Part shown: positions 15,767-24,022 of the stretch, one piece after another | Position numbering within the stretch: position 1 is the stretch's first letter | Layout of the letters: each line of letters begins with the position of its first letter | Source of the DNA: Myroides phaeus | GTDB taxonomy: Bacteria; Bacteroidota; Bacteroidia; Flavobacteriales; Flavobacteriaceae | Direction: 5' to 3' | Assembly: GCF_009799805.1 (NCBI RefSeq) | Contig: NZ_CP047050.1 | Coordinates: 1-64,000, forward strand | Length of the DNA stretch: 64,000 bases | Program-made: the position numbers and the translations under genes | Notes under the pieces: model-generated | What the model was told of the DNA's origin: nothing | Databases searched by the model: none | The model's input: only the letters and a program-made list of their open reading frames with translations

Positions 15767-16693
15767 TTATCTAACGATATAATTGTGGTCGTGTGACAAT
15801 AAGATAGGCGTTGGCATATCCGATATTTCACAAATTGAATACTCAATATTCGCGCACATTTGATCTAATGCTAAATCGTTTTCCTCTTCACCAAAAGGTT
15901 CTGCAATTTCAGCCACAACGGCATCTAACGCAATAAAGGTATACGCTACAAACGTTACGAAAAACGGCATTACCCAAATGATTAAATCAATCAATCCAAA
16001 AGGAAGAATAAAGCAGTAGATATACACGGTACGGTGTAGAATAACGAAGTAAACAAACGGAATTTTAGTATGTACAATACGCTCACAAGCCCCAAGTACA
16101 ATAGACATTTGATCTAAATTCTCATCAATTCTTGTCAAAGTAATTGAATCCATACGCCCTTCTCTATGTTGCTTTGCAATCCAAGCAGTCAACTCATTCA
16201 ATAAAAAAGTTGGTTTGAATTTTTTAGTCAACAAAGTATCATAAACCTCTTGCGACAAATATTTTTTTAAGATTTCATAATCCTGCTTTTCTCTCAATTG
16301 CAAGTTTAGCGCATAGCAAAAAGCAAAGATAAGTTTAATTCCCTCCTCCTTGTCTTTTTTGGTAAACTGTTCGTTTTCTTGAATATAGTTTTGAATTTGG
16401 AAAGCTAAGGAACGGGTGTGAATGACTAAGCTCCCCCACTGTTTACGACCTTCCCAAAATCGGTCATAAGCAGCGCTATTACAAAACCCTAAGAATATGG
16501 CTAATGAAATACCCACCAAAGCGAATGCTCCAACATTTAAAGGTATAATTACATCAGGAAATAGATAGTGACAGAAATAAACTAACCAAGAAAAAAGAAA
16601 GATAGCTAACAAAGTAGGGGCAATTTTTTTCAAAACAGACCCCTTCCAGATAAAAAGCATTTGTAAAATATGCTTCTTGTTACGAACGATCAT
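15767..16693 (-). CDS. Bestrophin-like (UPF0187) anion channel
   Basis: A 308-residue membrane protein of the bacterial bestrophin homologue family. It shows hydrophobic helices near 20-42 and 52-72, the motif GFCNSAAYDRFWEGRKQWG (about 69-87) with the conserved arginine/tryptophan box, helices near 210-255, and PFGEEENDLALDQMC (about 268-282), the acidic calcium-clasp-like region. Family members are pentameric chloride or cation channels. Single gene with its own promoter and terminator. Confidence 0.9.
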   Translation of the reverse strand: MIVRNKKHILQMLFIWKGSVLKKIAPTLLAIFLFSWLVYFCHYLFPDVIIPLNVGAFALVGISLAIFLGFCNSAAYDRFWEGRKQWGSLVIHTRSLAFQIQNYIQENEQFTKKDKEEGIKLIFAFCYALNLQLREKQDYEILKKYLSQEVYDTLLTKKFKPTFLLNELTAWIAKQHREGRMDSITLTRIDENLDQMSIVLGACERIVHTKIPFVYFVILHRTVYIYCFILPFGLIDLIIWVMPFFVTFVAYTFIALDAVVAEIAEPFGEEENDLALDQMCANIEYSICEISDMPTPILLSHDHNYIVR

Positions 16694-16716
16694 ATTGTTG
16701 TTTTTTTTAGTTCATA

Positions 16717-16724
16717 CAAAGGTA
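16717..16724 (-). promoter_or_regulatory. -7 promoter element of the bestrophin-like gene
   Basis: Minus strand TACCTTTG, 23 bases before the start codon. Confidence 0.6.
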
Positions 16725-16743
16725 GAGTGAAAACACAAAAAAA

Positions 16744-16768
16744 GCTACTTATTTTGTGGATAAGTAGC
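16744..16768. other. Hairpin containing a DnaA-box sequence
   Basis: GCTACTTAT (16744-16752) pairs perfectly with ATAAGTAGC (16760-16768). The loop and right arm spell TGTGGATAA (16755-16763), the reverse complement of the consensus DnaA box TTATCCACA. On the minus strand a T7 tract follows, so it may simply be a terminator insulating the bestrophin promoter. Confidence 0.5.
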
Positions 16769-17052
16769 CTTTAGATGATGTCCCTCTAAAAACATCAAAA
16801 CAACAATATTTTTATACCTATACGTTAATTTTAAATGACTAAAAAACGTAAAGTAATACTATATAAATTACTTTATAGTATTCAGTAAATATAATAAATA
16901 ATTTGCTTTTTAACAATACTTTTTATTCTCATAAATTTATTTTCTGTAAATTATTTCTTAATAAACTAAATATCAACCTTCTACCCTAAATTATTTTCTA
17001 CTAAAGATTACTATAATCTTTCTTTTTTTATTACATTAATCAATAAAATACG

Positions 17053-17060
17053 TACTTTCG
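17053..17060 (+). promoter_or_regulatory. -7 promoter-like element of nhaC
   Basis: TACTTTCG, one base off TAnnTTTG, 28 bases before the start. Confidence 0.45.
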
Positions 17061-17088
17061 CAAGTAAATATGATTTAATTTTAAATAA

Positions 17089-18540
17089 ATGGAAAAAATT
17101 CACGACAAAGCAGAGAAACCAATCACATTACTTCAATCGCTAATACCTGTAATTATCTTAGTTGCCTTATTAGCTGTTAATGTGTTTGTATTCCGGGATG
17201 ACGCGCTGTCGGGAACAAATCAGTTCATTTTACTTATAGGAGGAGCAATTGCTACAGGTGTTGGTTTATACAACAGAGTGTCTTATGACAAAATTCTGAA
17301 CCAAATTACCAATAACGTTAAAGATACTTCTGGTGCTGTATTCATCTTATTATTAGTAGGTGCATTATCAGGAACGTGGCTATTAAGTGGTATTATCCCT
17401 AATATGATTTATTTCGGACTAAAAATATTACACCCTGCTATTTACTTACCTGCGTGTGTTATCATTACTTCTATCATTTCTATTGCTACAGGTAGTTCTT
17501 GGACTACTTCTGCAACAGTAGGTATTGCGTTAGTTGGAATTGGAAACGCTTTAGGTATGCCTTTAGGGGTTATCGGTGGAGCTGTTATCTCAGGAGCTTA
17601 TTTTGGAGACAAATTATCGCCTCTTTCAGATACAACAAACTTAGCACCAGTAATGGCAGGAACAGATTTGTTTACTCACATTAAATATATGTTGTACACA
17701 ACAGTACCTACTTATGTTGTAACCTTGTTATTATTCATTGGTTTGGGAATTGTTTACGGGACTTCTGGAGATGTAGATACAACAGAAACATTGAAAGCAA
17801 TTTCAGATACTTTCTTAATTACGCCATGGTTATTTGTAGTTCCTGCGTTTGTAATCTTTTTAATTGTAAAAAAGGTACAACCTATTGCTGCCCTATTAAT
17901 CGGTACTTTATTAGGAGGAGTGTTTGCTTTAATCTTCCAACCGTCAATTGTAATTGCAGTTTCAGGTGGAGACGAATTCAACTTCTACAATGCATATAAA
18001 GGAGTAATGCTTGCCTTAACGTCTGACATTAGAATCTTATCACCGCTTGAAAGTCTTAACGGATTATTTGAAGCAGGAGGAATGGCAAGTATGTTGAACA
18101 CGGTTTGGTTGATCTTATGTGCTATGTTTTTTGGTGGTGCAATGGAAGCAATCGGAGCGTTACAGAAAATATCAATGGCCTTATTAAACATTGCCAACAA
18201 TGTATTTGGATTATTTGCAAGTACTGTTGCCAGCTGTTTAGCGATTAACGTGATGACATCTGACCAATACTTGTCAATTGTAGTACCTGGTAAAATGTTT
18301 TCAGAGGCATATAAAGCAAAAGACTTAGCGCCAGAAAACTTAAGTAGAACATTAGAAGATTCAGGAACAGTAACATCAGTTCTTATTCCGTGGAATACTT
18401 GTGGAGCATATCACTCTGGGGTATTGGGAATTCCGACTATGACTTACCTACCATACGCATTCTTTAATTATTTGAGCCCTTTCGTAACGCTACTATACGC
18501 TGCGTTAAATTTCAAAATTAGAAAACTCGCAAAAAAATAA
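17089..18540 (+). CDS. nhaC: Na+/H+ antiporter, NhaC family
   Basis: A 483-residue inner-membrane antiporter with about eleven hydrophobic segments. NhaC-type features include ATGSSWTTSATVGIALVGIG (about 137-156), SGAYFGDKLSPLSDTTNLAP (about 168-187) and, in the second half, VPGKMFSEAYKAKDLAPENL (about 400-419) with EDSGTVTSVLIPWNTCGAY. These match the ion-transporter fold that swaps sodium for protons, or in some members malate/lactate. Single gene. Confidence 0.92.
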   Translation: MEKIHDKAEKPITLLQSLIPVIILVALLAVNVFVFRDDALSGTNQFILLIGGAIATGVGLYNRVSYDKILNQITNNVKDTSGAVFILLLVGALSGTWLLSGIIPNMIYFGLKILHPAIYLPACVIITSIISIATGSSWTTSATVGIALVGIGNALGMPLGVIGGAVISGAYFGDKLSPLSDTTNLAPVMAGTDLFTHIKYMLYTTVPTYVVTLLLFIGLGIVYGTSGDVDTTETLKAISDTFLITPWLFVVPAFVIFLIVKKVQPIAALLIGTLLGGVFALIFQPSIVIAVSGGDEFNFYNAYKGVMLALTSDIRILSPLESLNGLFEAGGMASMLNTVWLILCAMFFGGAMEAIGALQKISMALLNIANNVFGLFASTVASCLAINVMTSDQYLSIVVPGKMFSEAYKAKDLAPENLSRTLEDSGTVTSVLIPWNTCGAYHSGVLGIPTMTYLPYAFFNYLSPFVTLLYAALNFKIRKLAKK

Positions 18541-18557
18541 ATTAGTATTATTATAAC

Positions 18558-18583
18558 AAAGCCAATTTTTTAAATTGGCTTTT
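18558..18583 (+). terminator. Terminator of nhaC
   Basis: AAAGCCAATTT and AAATTGGCTTT form a stem, T-rich tail. Confidence 0.85.
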
Positions 18584-18700
18584 TCTTTATATCTTTCAGA
18601 TGTCTTTTAAGGCTTGGGATAAAAATTTATTAGACAAGGGTAAAAAAAGTAAGTCATAGGTTTTCTTTATATGATTATAAAAAACAATAATCAAAAATAA

Positions 18701-18731
18701 TTGATTACCTCTACTACTCGCCCTACATTTG
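18701..18731 (+). promoter_or_regulatory. Promoter of the peroxiredoxin gene
   Basis: TTG (18701-18703), 20 bases, TACATTTG (18724-18731): a full flavobacterial promoter, 45 bases before ATG 18777. It shows that an alternative upstream ATG at 18729 lies inside the promoter and is not used. Confidence 0.7.
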
Positions 18732-18776
18732 TATCAGAAATCAAAACAAGAAATATTAACTTTAAAAATAAATATT

Positions 18777-19415
18777 ATGTCTTTAGTAGGTAAAAAATTT
18801 CCAAACATTACAGTTGACGCAATGTCAGAAATGGGTGACGATTTAAAAATCAACATTTTTGAAGAAGCTACAAAAAATAACAAAAAAGTATTATTATTCT
18901 GGTATCCAAAAGATTTTACTTTTGTTTGTCCTACAGAATTACACGCTTTCCAAGCTGCTTTACCTGAGTTCGAAAAAAGAAACACAATGGTAATCGGTGC
19001 TTCTTGTGATACTAACGAAGTACACTTTGCTTGGTTAAACACTGCAAAAGATAACGGAGGAATCGAAGGAGTAACTTACCCAATCGTTTCTGACGCTCAA
19101 AGAAACTTATCTTCAGTTTTAGGTATCTTAGATATTGAAAACGAAGTTTATAACGAAGAATTAGATTCAGTTCAAATCGAAGGATCTAACGTAACTTACA
19201 GAGCTACTTACTTAGTAGACGAGTCAGGAAAAATCTTCCACGAATCAGTTAACGATATGCCATTAGGAAGAAACGTACAAGAGTACATCAGATTAATCGA
19301 TGCTTACACTCACGTACAAACTCATGGTGAAGTATGTCCAGCTAACTGGGAAGAAGGTAAACAAGCAATGAACGCTGACAGAAAAGGTGTTGCTGAATAC
19401 TTAAGTAAAAACTAA
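18777..19415 (+). CDS. Typical 2-Cys peroxiredoxin (AhpC/TSA family)
   Basis: A 212-residue thiol peroxidase that reduces H2O2, organic peroxides or peroxynitrite. The peroxidatic cysteine is Cys51 in DFTFVCPTEL, the supporting Thr48 and the catalytic arginine region follow, and the resolving cysteine is Cys187 in THGEVCPANW. A thioredoxin gene begins 41 bases downstream and is the likely reductant, since no AhpF is present. Start MSLVGKKFP chosen from promoter position. Confidence 0.95.
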   Translation: MSLVGKKFPNITVDAMSEMGDDLKINIFEEATKNNKKVLLFWYPKDFTFVCPTELHAFQAALPEFEKRNTMVIGASCDTNEVHFAWLNTAKDNGGIEGVTYPIVSDAQRNLSSVLGILDIENEVYNEELDSVQIEGSNVTYRATYLVDESGKIFHESVNDMPLGRNVQEYIRLIDAYTHVQTHGEVCPANWEEGKQAMNADRKGVAEYLSKN

Positions 19416-19456
19416 GGATAACCTCCTTTTAGTTATTAACGAAAAAAAATAAAAAA

Positions 19457-19765
19457 ATGCTTTTAGAACTAGATAAAGATAATTTACAAGAGATTGTAAA
19501 TTCAAATGAAAAAGTAGTTGTTCAATATGCAGCTTCTTGGTGTGGTAACTGTAGAATCATGAAACCAAAATTCAAAAAATTGGCTAATGAGAAAGAAGGA
19601 ATGACTTTCGTTATTGCGGATGCTGAGAACTTCCCTGAGTCAAGACAATTGGCTGATGTAAGTAACTTACCAACTTTCGCTACATTTGTTAACGGAAAAT
19701 TAGTGAACCAAACTCAGACTAACAAGGCTGAAGTATTGAACGAATTAGTTAACGAAATTGCTTAA
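19457..19765 (+). CDS. Thioredoxin-family protein
   Basis: A 102-residue single-domain thioredoxin with active site WCGNC (Cys29, Cys32), the cis-Pro in SNLPTFATF (about 74-82) and normal length. The CGNC dipeptide differs from the classical CGPC, which should shift its redox potential. It sits between the peroxiredoxin and DUF6952 genes and probably recycles the peroxiredoxin. Confidence 0.93.
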   Translation: MLLELDKDNLQEIVNSNEKVVVQYAASWCGNCRIMKPKFKKLANEKEGMTFVIADAENFPESRQLADVSNLPTFATFVNGKLVNQTQTNKAEVLNELVNEIA

Positions 19766-19784
19766 TTTCATAAAACCATAACCT

Positions 19785-20042
19785 ATGAAATTACCTGTTA
19801 TCAAGCATTTAACTCAATTTATTGAGGAGAATGACCAAGATTATGTAATCGAAACTATTGAGGTATTAGAAAACCTTACTGAAGTTCCTTCTTTGAAAGA
19901 TGAAGAGCTTGACGTAATTGGTGAAATTATCTCTAATATGTACGGAGCACTTGAAGTTCAGAAATTAATGAAAGACGGTGCAACGCAAAAAGAAGCTTTA
20001 AATAGCTTTATGAAAAGAGTTTTAGGATCAATTGATAAATAA
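19785..20042 (+). CDS. DUF6952 family protein
   Basis: An 85-residue soluble, helical, acidic protein of unknown function. It starts MKLPVIKHLTQFIEEND and has a helical C-terminus ending in RVLGSIDK. In Flavobacteriia this family commonly follows the thioredoxin/peroxiredoxin pair, which suggests a role in peroxide defence or redox control; no catalytic residue or cysteine is seen. Last gene before a strong terminator. Confidence 0.8.
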   Translation: MKLPVIKHLTQFIEENDQDYVIETIEVLENLTEVPSLKDEELDVIGEIISNMYGALEVQKLMKDGATQKEALNSFMKRVLGSIDK

Positions 20043-20061
20043 AACATTTCAATATATTTTA

Positions 20062-20090
20062 AAAAGAGACTACGTTTTGTAGTCTCTTTT
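20062..20090 (+). terminator. Terminator of the peroxiredoxin-thioredoxin-DUF6952 operon
   Basis: AAAAGAGACTAC (20062-20073) and GTAGTCTCTTTT (20079-20090), 5-base loop, long T-tract. Confidence 0.9.
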
Positions 20091-20187
20091 TTTTTGCCAT
20101 AACCTAAACTTATACAAATATTCAATTTTTGTGCACTTTGCTAAGATATCTAACAATACAAACATCTATTAATTATCAAATTTTATA

Positions 20188-20195
20188 TATTTTTG
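20188..20195 (+). promoter_or_regulatory. -7 promoter element of tpx
   Basis: TATTTTTG, 22 bases before ATG 20218. An alternative ATG at 20197 is only 2 bases after it and would miss the transcript. Confidence 0.6.
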
Positions 20196-20217
20196 TATGA
20201 CTATAAATAAAAACAAT

Positions 20218-20718
20218 ATGGCAACAGTTACACTAAAAAATACTCCTGTTCAAACAGTTGGTGAATTACCAGCAGTGAACACAATTGCTCCTAATTTTGA
20301 ATTAGTTGGAGCTGGATTAGCAGACAAAAAACTTGCTGATTACGCAGGAAAGAAAGTAATCTTAAACATCTTTCCAAGTGTTGATACAGCTACTTGTGCT
20401 ACATCTGTTAGACATTTTAACCAAGATGCTGCTAAATTAGAAAACACAGTTGTATTGTGTATCTCAAGAGATTTACCATTTGCACAAGGACGTTTCTGTG
20501 GTGCAGAAGGAATTGAAAATGTAGAAATGTTGTCTGACTTTAGAGACGGACAATTTGGAAAAGATTACGGTGTATTGTTCGCAGATGGTCCATTAAAAGG
20601 ATTATTATCGAGATCAATCGTTGTTATCAATGAAGAAGGAAAAGTAATCTATACTGAACAAGTTGCTGAAACAGCAGATGAACCTAATTACGACAAAGCA
20701 TTAACAGCTTTAAAATAA
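20218..20718 (+). CDS. tpx: Thiol peroxidase
   Basis: A 166-residue Tpx-type peroxiredoxin, normal family length. Peroxidatic Cys60 lies in DTATCATSVR and the resolving Cys94 in GRFCGAEG, matching the Cys60/Cys94 spacing of bacterial Tpx. It reduces alkyl peroxides using thioredoxin. It has its own promoter, separate from the peroxiredoxin operon 175 bases upstream, so the two peroxidases can be controlled separately. Confidence 0.96.
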   Translation: MATVTLKNTPVQTVGELPAVNTIAPNFELVGAGLADKKLADYAGKKVILNIFPSVDTATCATSVRHFNQDAAKLENTVVLCISRDLPFAQGRFCGAEGIENVEMLSDFRDGQFGKDYGVLFADGPLKGLLSRSIVVINEEGKVIYTEQVAETADEPNYDKALTALK

Positions 20719-20735
20719 GCCGTTATACTCCTACA

Positions 20736-20790
20736 CTGTTATTAATGTTTATATTGCTAAACGAATTAGTTTACTAAACATTAATAACAG
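20736..20790 (+). terminator. Long perfect inverted repeat after tpx
   Basis: CTGTTATTAATGTTTA (20736-20751) is the exact inverse of TAAACATTAATAACAG (20775-20790); the loop holds a further TAAAC/GTTTA pairing and TTTT follows. A terminator is likely, but the 16-bp perfect arm and A/T-rich content are unlike the other terminators here. Confidence 0.6.
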
Positions 20791-20854
20791 TTTTATATTG
20801 TCAAAGAATTACTTTAGTAAAAACAATACGCCATTATTGTGAATCAAAATTGAA

Positions 20855-23353
20855 ATGGAAAAAGATAATAAAACAAAAAAGAAAACAACTACAACAAAAG
20901 ATCCTGTTAAAAAATATGATACTTCTGTTCTAAGAAACAGTAAGTTCCTTATTACTATCCTATTAATCATTAGTGGAATTGCTTTGTGTTTAAGCTTTAT
21001 CTCATATATAGTAACAGGAATTGAAGATCAAAGCAACCTTGCATTATTAGGTGATAGAGAAGCTGCAGTAGAAAACTGGTTAGGTAAAGTAGGTGCGTAT
21101 TTTGCACATATTTTTATTTTCAAAGGTTTTGGTATTGCCTCTTTCTTCTTTGCTAAAATGTTAGTTCACAGTGGTGTTTATGCTTTCTTTGATATTGCTG
21201 CCAAAAGAATTAAGCGAATGATCTTTTGGGACTTATCTTCTATGTTGTTGTTCTCTGTATTCTTTGGTTTTTTCTGGAATAACAATCCTATTTTAGGAGG
21301 AACTGTTGGTTATGAACTTAATCATTATTTTACGGATTACCTTGGAACGGCAGGAACTGTATTGTTGCTACTATTCTTAGGGTTTTCGTTTATCCTTTTT
21401 CGCTTTAGACTTTCTCCTACTGCAATTAAAGAGAAACTTAGCGCATGGCCTGAAATGTTTAAAAACATTAGAAAAAAGCATTTAGAAGATCCAAAAACAT
21501 TTGACGCTCCTAACACTGCTAAGACAACTGAAAAGGCTACACCTACCCCACAAAAAGTAGCTGAGCCTATTATAAATCAAGAGAAATCGAAGGAAAACTT
21601 TAGCATTCAAACTCCTGTTGAACCACAACAAAGTGTTATTGTTGAGCATAAAAATGTAAAACCAACTATTGAGCATAGTTCTGAACTTAACCTTGATGTT
21701 AAATCATCGACAAAAGAAAAAGACACTTCTTTTGAAGGTATGATTTTAGACACGCCAACAGATGAATTTGTCATTGAAACTCCAATGGAGGAAAGTACGG
21801 TTGAAGAAAACTTAGCAGCAAAATTAGTACGAGATTTTGGAGAGTTTGACCCTACTTTAGACTTATCAAATTATCAATTCCCTTCTATTGACTTATTAAA
21901 AGACTATGGAACAGGTGGTATTACAATCAACCAAGAGGAATTAGAAGAAAATAAAAATAGAATTGTAGATACACTTAAAAACTATAAGATTGACATTGCT
22001 CAAATTAAGGCAACTGTAGGTCCTACTGTAACCTTATATGAAATTGTACCAGAAGCAGGTGTAAGAATTTCAAAAATTAAAAACTTAGAAGATGATATTG
22101 CGCTGTCATTATCAGCTTTAGGTATTCGTATTATTGCTCCTATTCCAGGTAGAGGTACCATTGGTATTGAGGTACCAAACAACAAACCTTCTATAGTATC
22201 AATGAGAAGTGTTATCGCATCTCCAAAATTTCAAAATGCAGAAATGGAATTACCAGTTGCACTTGGTAAAACGATTTCTAACGAAACATTTGTAGTTGAC
22301 TTAGCAAAAATGCCTCACTTACTGATGGCAGGAGCAACAGGACAAGGTAAATCTGTTGGTTTGAATGCCTTACTGACTTCTCTGTTATACAAAAAACACC
22401 CAGCGGAAGTTAAGTTTGTATTGGTTGACCCGAAAAAAGTAGAATTGACGTTATTTAATAAAATTGAACGTCACTATTTAGCTAAACTTCCAGATTCAGA
22501 AGATGCGATCATTACAGATAACACCAAAGTTATCAATACCTTAAATTCGTTGTGTATAGAGATGGATAATCGCTACACATTGTTGAAAGATGCAATGGTT
22601 AGAAACATTAAAGAATACAATGAGAAATTTAAACAACGTAAATTAAATCCTGAAAACGGACACCGCTTTTTACCTTATATCGTATTAGTAGTAGATGAGT
22701 TTGCCGATTTAATTATGACAGCTGGTAAAGAAGTTGAAACGCCAATTGCTCGTTTAGCACAATTAGCACGTGCTATTGGTATTCACTTGATTATTGCTAC
22801 ACAACGTCCGTCTGTAAACGTAATTACAGGTATTATTAAAGCCAATTTCCCTGCAAGGGTTGCTTTCCGTGTAACTTCTAAAATTGACTCACGTACAATT
22901 TTAGATCAACAAGGAGCTGACCAATTAATTGGACGAGGAGATTTACTATACACACAAGGGAACGAATTAGTACGTGTTCAGTGTGCTTTTGTAGATACAC
23001 CAGAAGTAGAGAGATTAACCAATTACATCGGTTCACAAAAAGCATATCCAGACGCATACTTACTGCCAGAATTTGTAGGCGAAGACGGTGGCACAGGTAT
23101 TGATGTAGATATTAGTGAGCGTGACGCATTGTTCAGAGATGCAGCTGAAATTATTGTAACAGCACAACAAGGTTCTGCTTCCCTATTACAACGTAAATTG
23201 AAATTAGGGTATAATAGAGCTGGTCGTATCATTGATCAATTAGAAGCCTCAGGAATTGTAGGCCCGTTTGAAGGAAGCAAAGCAAGAAGCGTACTCATCC
23301 CAGACTTAATCGCTTTAGAGCAGTTTTTTGAAAACGAGCAAAACAGAAACTAA
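20855..23353 (+). CDS. ftsK: DNA translocase FtsK/SpoIIIE
   Basis: An 832-residue septal DNA pump that clears and resolves chromosome dimers at division. The N-terminus has four hydrophobic helices (about 25-195), then an acidic/Pro-rich linker (about 210-330), the RecA-like motor with Walker A GATGQGKS (about 492-499) and Walker B IVLVVDEFADL (about 609-619), and a C-terminal winged-helix gamma domain (about 758-825) that reads KOPS-like sites. It begins a likely operon with lolA and lptF/G, 11 bases downstream. Confidence 0.96.
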   Translation: MEKDNKTKKKTTTTKDPVKKYDTSVLRNSKFLITILLIISGIALCLSFISYIVTGIEDQSNLALLGDREAAVENWLGKVGAYFAHIFIFKGFGIASFFFAKMLVHSGVYAFFDIAAKRIKRMIFWDLSSMLLFSVFFGFFWNNNPILGGTVGYELNHYFTDYLGTAGTVLLLLFLGFSFILFRFRLSPTAIKEKLSAWPEMFKNIRKKHLEDPKTFDAPNTAKTTEKATPTPQKVAEPIINQEKSKENFSIQTPVEPQQSVIVEHKNVKPTIEHSSELNLDVKSSTKEKDTSFEGMILDTPTDEFVIETPMEESTVEENLAAKLVRDFGEFDPTLDLSNYQFPSIDLLKDYGTGGITINQEELEENKNRIVDTLKNYKIDIAQIKATVGPTVTLYEIVPEAGVRISKIKNLEDDIALSLSALGIRIIAPIPGRGTIGIEVPNNKPSIVSMRSVIASPKFQNAEMELPVALGKTISNETFVVDLAKMPHLLMAGATGQGKSVGLNALLTSLLYKKHPAEVKFVLVDPKKVELTLFNKIERHYLAKLPDSEDAIITDNTKVINTLNSLCIEMDNRYTLLKDAMVRNIKEYNEKFKQRKLNPENGHRFLPYIVLVVDEFADLIMTAGKEVETPIARLAQLARAIGIHLIIATQRPSVNVITGIIKANFPARVAFRVTSKIDSRTILDQQGADQLIGRGDLLYTQGNELVRVQCAFVDTPEVERLTNYIGSQKAYPDAYLLPEFVGEDGGTGIDVDISERDALFRDAAEIIVTAQQGSASLLQRKLKLGYNRAGRIIDQLEASGIVGPFEGSKARSVLIPDLIALEQFFENEQNRN

Positions 23354-23364
23354 AACAAACACAA

Positions 23365-24012
23365 ATGAAAAAAATTATTGCCTTTATATGCGTTTCGCTA
23401 ATTACATTTAGCGCATCTGCACAAACAAGCCAAAGAGCAAAAAATTATTTACAAGAAGTAACTAAAAAGTTTAACTCATACAAAAATGTTGTAATTGACT
23501 TCTCTTTCACTTCAAGAAATGACAAGAATGCAAGTAAAAATTACGACAGTAACGGACATATTGACATTCAGAAAGACTTGTACTACTTAGACTTTATGGG
23601 TATGAAGAAATTCTACGACGGTAAAAAAATATACACCGTAAGTCCTGAAGATGAAGAAGTAACTATTTCAAATTATGACCCTGAAAGTACGGAAGGAATT
23701 CTACCATCACATATGTTAACTTTTTTCAATACGGGATATAACTTTCAATGGGATATTCTTCAAAACTTGAAAGGAAGAAAAATCCAATACATCAAATTAA
23801 TACCTACTAACAAAAATTCTGTAATCAAAGAAGTCTTGTTAGGAATAGACGATGAAACGAAAAATGTTTACAACAAAATTCAAGTAAATAAAGATGGTTC
23901 AAAATCAACGATAACGGTTAATTCTTTTAAAACAAATCAACCTATATCAAAAAATCATTTTACCTTTACAGAATCAATGTACCCTAATTACTACATTAAC
24001 AAAATAGATTAG
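23365..24012 (+). CDS. lolA: LolA-family outer-membrane lipoprotein carrier
   Basis: A 215-residue periplasmic protein with a clear signal peptide (MKKIIAFICVSLITFSASAQ; cleavage after about residue 20). The mature part is a LolA/LolB-like half-barrel, with IDIQKDLYYLDFMG and FYDGKKIYTVSPED segments. LolA carries lipoproteins across the periplasm to the outer membrane. The gene sits between ftsK and an LptF/G permease, an arrangement typical of the group. Confidence 0.88.
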   Translation: MKKIIAFICVSLITFSASAQTSQRAKNYLQEVTKKFNSYKNVVIDFSFTSRNDKNASKNYDSNGHIDIQKDLYYLDFMGMKKFYDGKKIYTVSPEDEEVTISNYDPESTEGILPSHMLTFFNTGYNFQWDILQNLKGRKIQYIKLIPTNKNSVIKEVLLGIDDETKNVYNKIQVNKDGSKSTITVNSFKTNQPISKNHFTFTESMYPNYYINKID

Positions 24013-24022
24013 TCGATTTTAA

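Larger units (their letters stand above)
16694..17088. other. Divergent intergenic region, bestrophin / nhaC
   Basis: About 395 very A/T-rich bases. It holds the minus-strand promoter TACCTTTG (16717-16724), a hairpin with a DnaA-box sequence (16744-16768) and a plus-strand TACTTTCG (17053-17060). Nothing coding seen. Confidence 0.6.
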
